This document shows positions 6,349-6,423 of a DNA stretch of 6,423 nucleotides, piece by piece. The position numbers and the translations under genes were made by a program. The DNA lies in the NCBI GenBank assembly GCA_964642235.1, contig CAZXOP010000111.1, forward strand, positions 1 through 6,423. Reading direction: 5' to 3'. A model generated the notes under the pieces. That model was not told the origin of the DNA. It did not search any database and saw only the letters and a list, made by a program, of their open reading frames with translations. How positions within the stretch are numbered: position 1 is the stretch's first letter; every line of letters begins with the position of its first letter. This DNA is from CAYSND01 sp964642235 (GTDB taxonomy: Bacteria; Bacteroidota; Bacteroidia; Bacteroidales; UBA932).

Positions 6349-6368
6349 TTGTATTCTATAAAATACAA
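6349..6368. promoter_or_regulatory. Second operator-like palindrome, just past the probable der stop codon
   Basis: TTGTATTCTATAAAATACAA is a near-palindrome (9 of 10 base pairs possible). It starts 33 bases from the first site, close to three turns of the DNA helix, so two bound proteins could lie on the same face. It begins one base past the stop codon of the upstream gene, so an alternative role is an AT-rich hairpin at the end of that mRNA. Confidence 0.5.
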
Positions 6369-6369
6369 T

Positions 6370-6423
6370 CTACTTCTGCCTCATATAGATCTGGATGGGG
6401 CACCCGTTGAAATCGAAATGGCT
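6370..6423 (-). CDS. der: C-terminus of probable GTPase Der (EngA), partial
   Basis: Only the last 17 codons and the TAG stop are inside the window; the rest lies beyond the right edge. The peptide SHFDFNGCPIQIYMRQK fits the end of Der, where a KH-like domain closes with a pattern like F-x-F-x-G-x-P-I-x-I-x-x-R. Der is a double-GTPase needed for 50S ribosome assembly, usually a single-copy core gene. Two points support a real gene end: the open frame reaches the edge, and non-coding promoter DNA begins directly after the stop. The identification rests on a very short stretch and would be settled by the neighbouring sequence. Confidence 0.6.
   Translation of the reverse strand, partial: SHFDFNGCPIQIYMRQK

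Overview
The window is AT-rich and looks like a chromosomal segment from the phylum Bacteroidota, probably order Bacteroidales. Three things support this. The genes have Bacteroidota-type promoters (a TAnnTTTG -7 box with an upstream TTTG) and weak or absent Shine-Dalgarno sequences. The AAA+ ATPase carries the Bacteroidota-typical C-terminus ending in PLWLFGFLY. The window also holds a short-form CstA and a large lipoprotein-type GH2 glycosidase. The genus cannot be named from this sequence alone.

Layout: all recognised genes are on the minus strand, so they read from right to left. At the right edge (6370-6423) are the last 17 codons of what is most likely the GTPase Der (EngA). After a gap of about 80 bases comes an orphan AAA+ ATPase (5084-6286) with a Walker ATPase core, a winged-helix region and a degenerate nuclease-like C-terminal domain. 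A 518-base non-coding region follows (4566-5083), rich in inverted and direct repeats and carrying one good plus-strand promoter candidate. Then come the CstA-type membrane transporter (3141-4565), a 128-base spacer built around a long imperfect palindrome, and a 982-residue GH2 beta-glycosidase lipoprotein (64-3012). The left edge (1-63) holds a second copy of a short hairpin repeat.

How the genes work together: no tight operon is visible. Each complete gene appears to have its own promoter, and the gaps hold repeats or hairpins. The GH2 enzyme would release sugars from glycans in the periplasm or at the cell surface. CstA would import a small carbon source such as pyruvate or peptides. A link between them through carbon scavenging is plausible but not shown. 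No SusC/SusD pair, sulfatase or sensor is present, so this is not a visible polysaccharide utilisation locus.

The most notable signal is regulatory. A 20-bp near-palindrome, TTGTATTTTACAAAATACAA, lies exactly between the -33 and -7 boxes of the ATPase promoter. A second version sits 33 bp further upstream. A 34-nt block containing the palindrome (32/34 identical) recurs 50 bp upstream of cstA. I see no clear new defence or mobile system; the repeats and the operator-like element are the parts worth following up.
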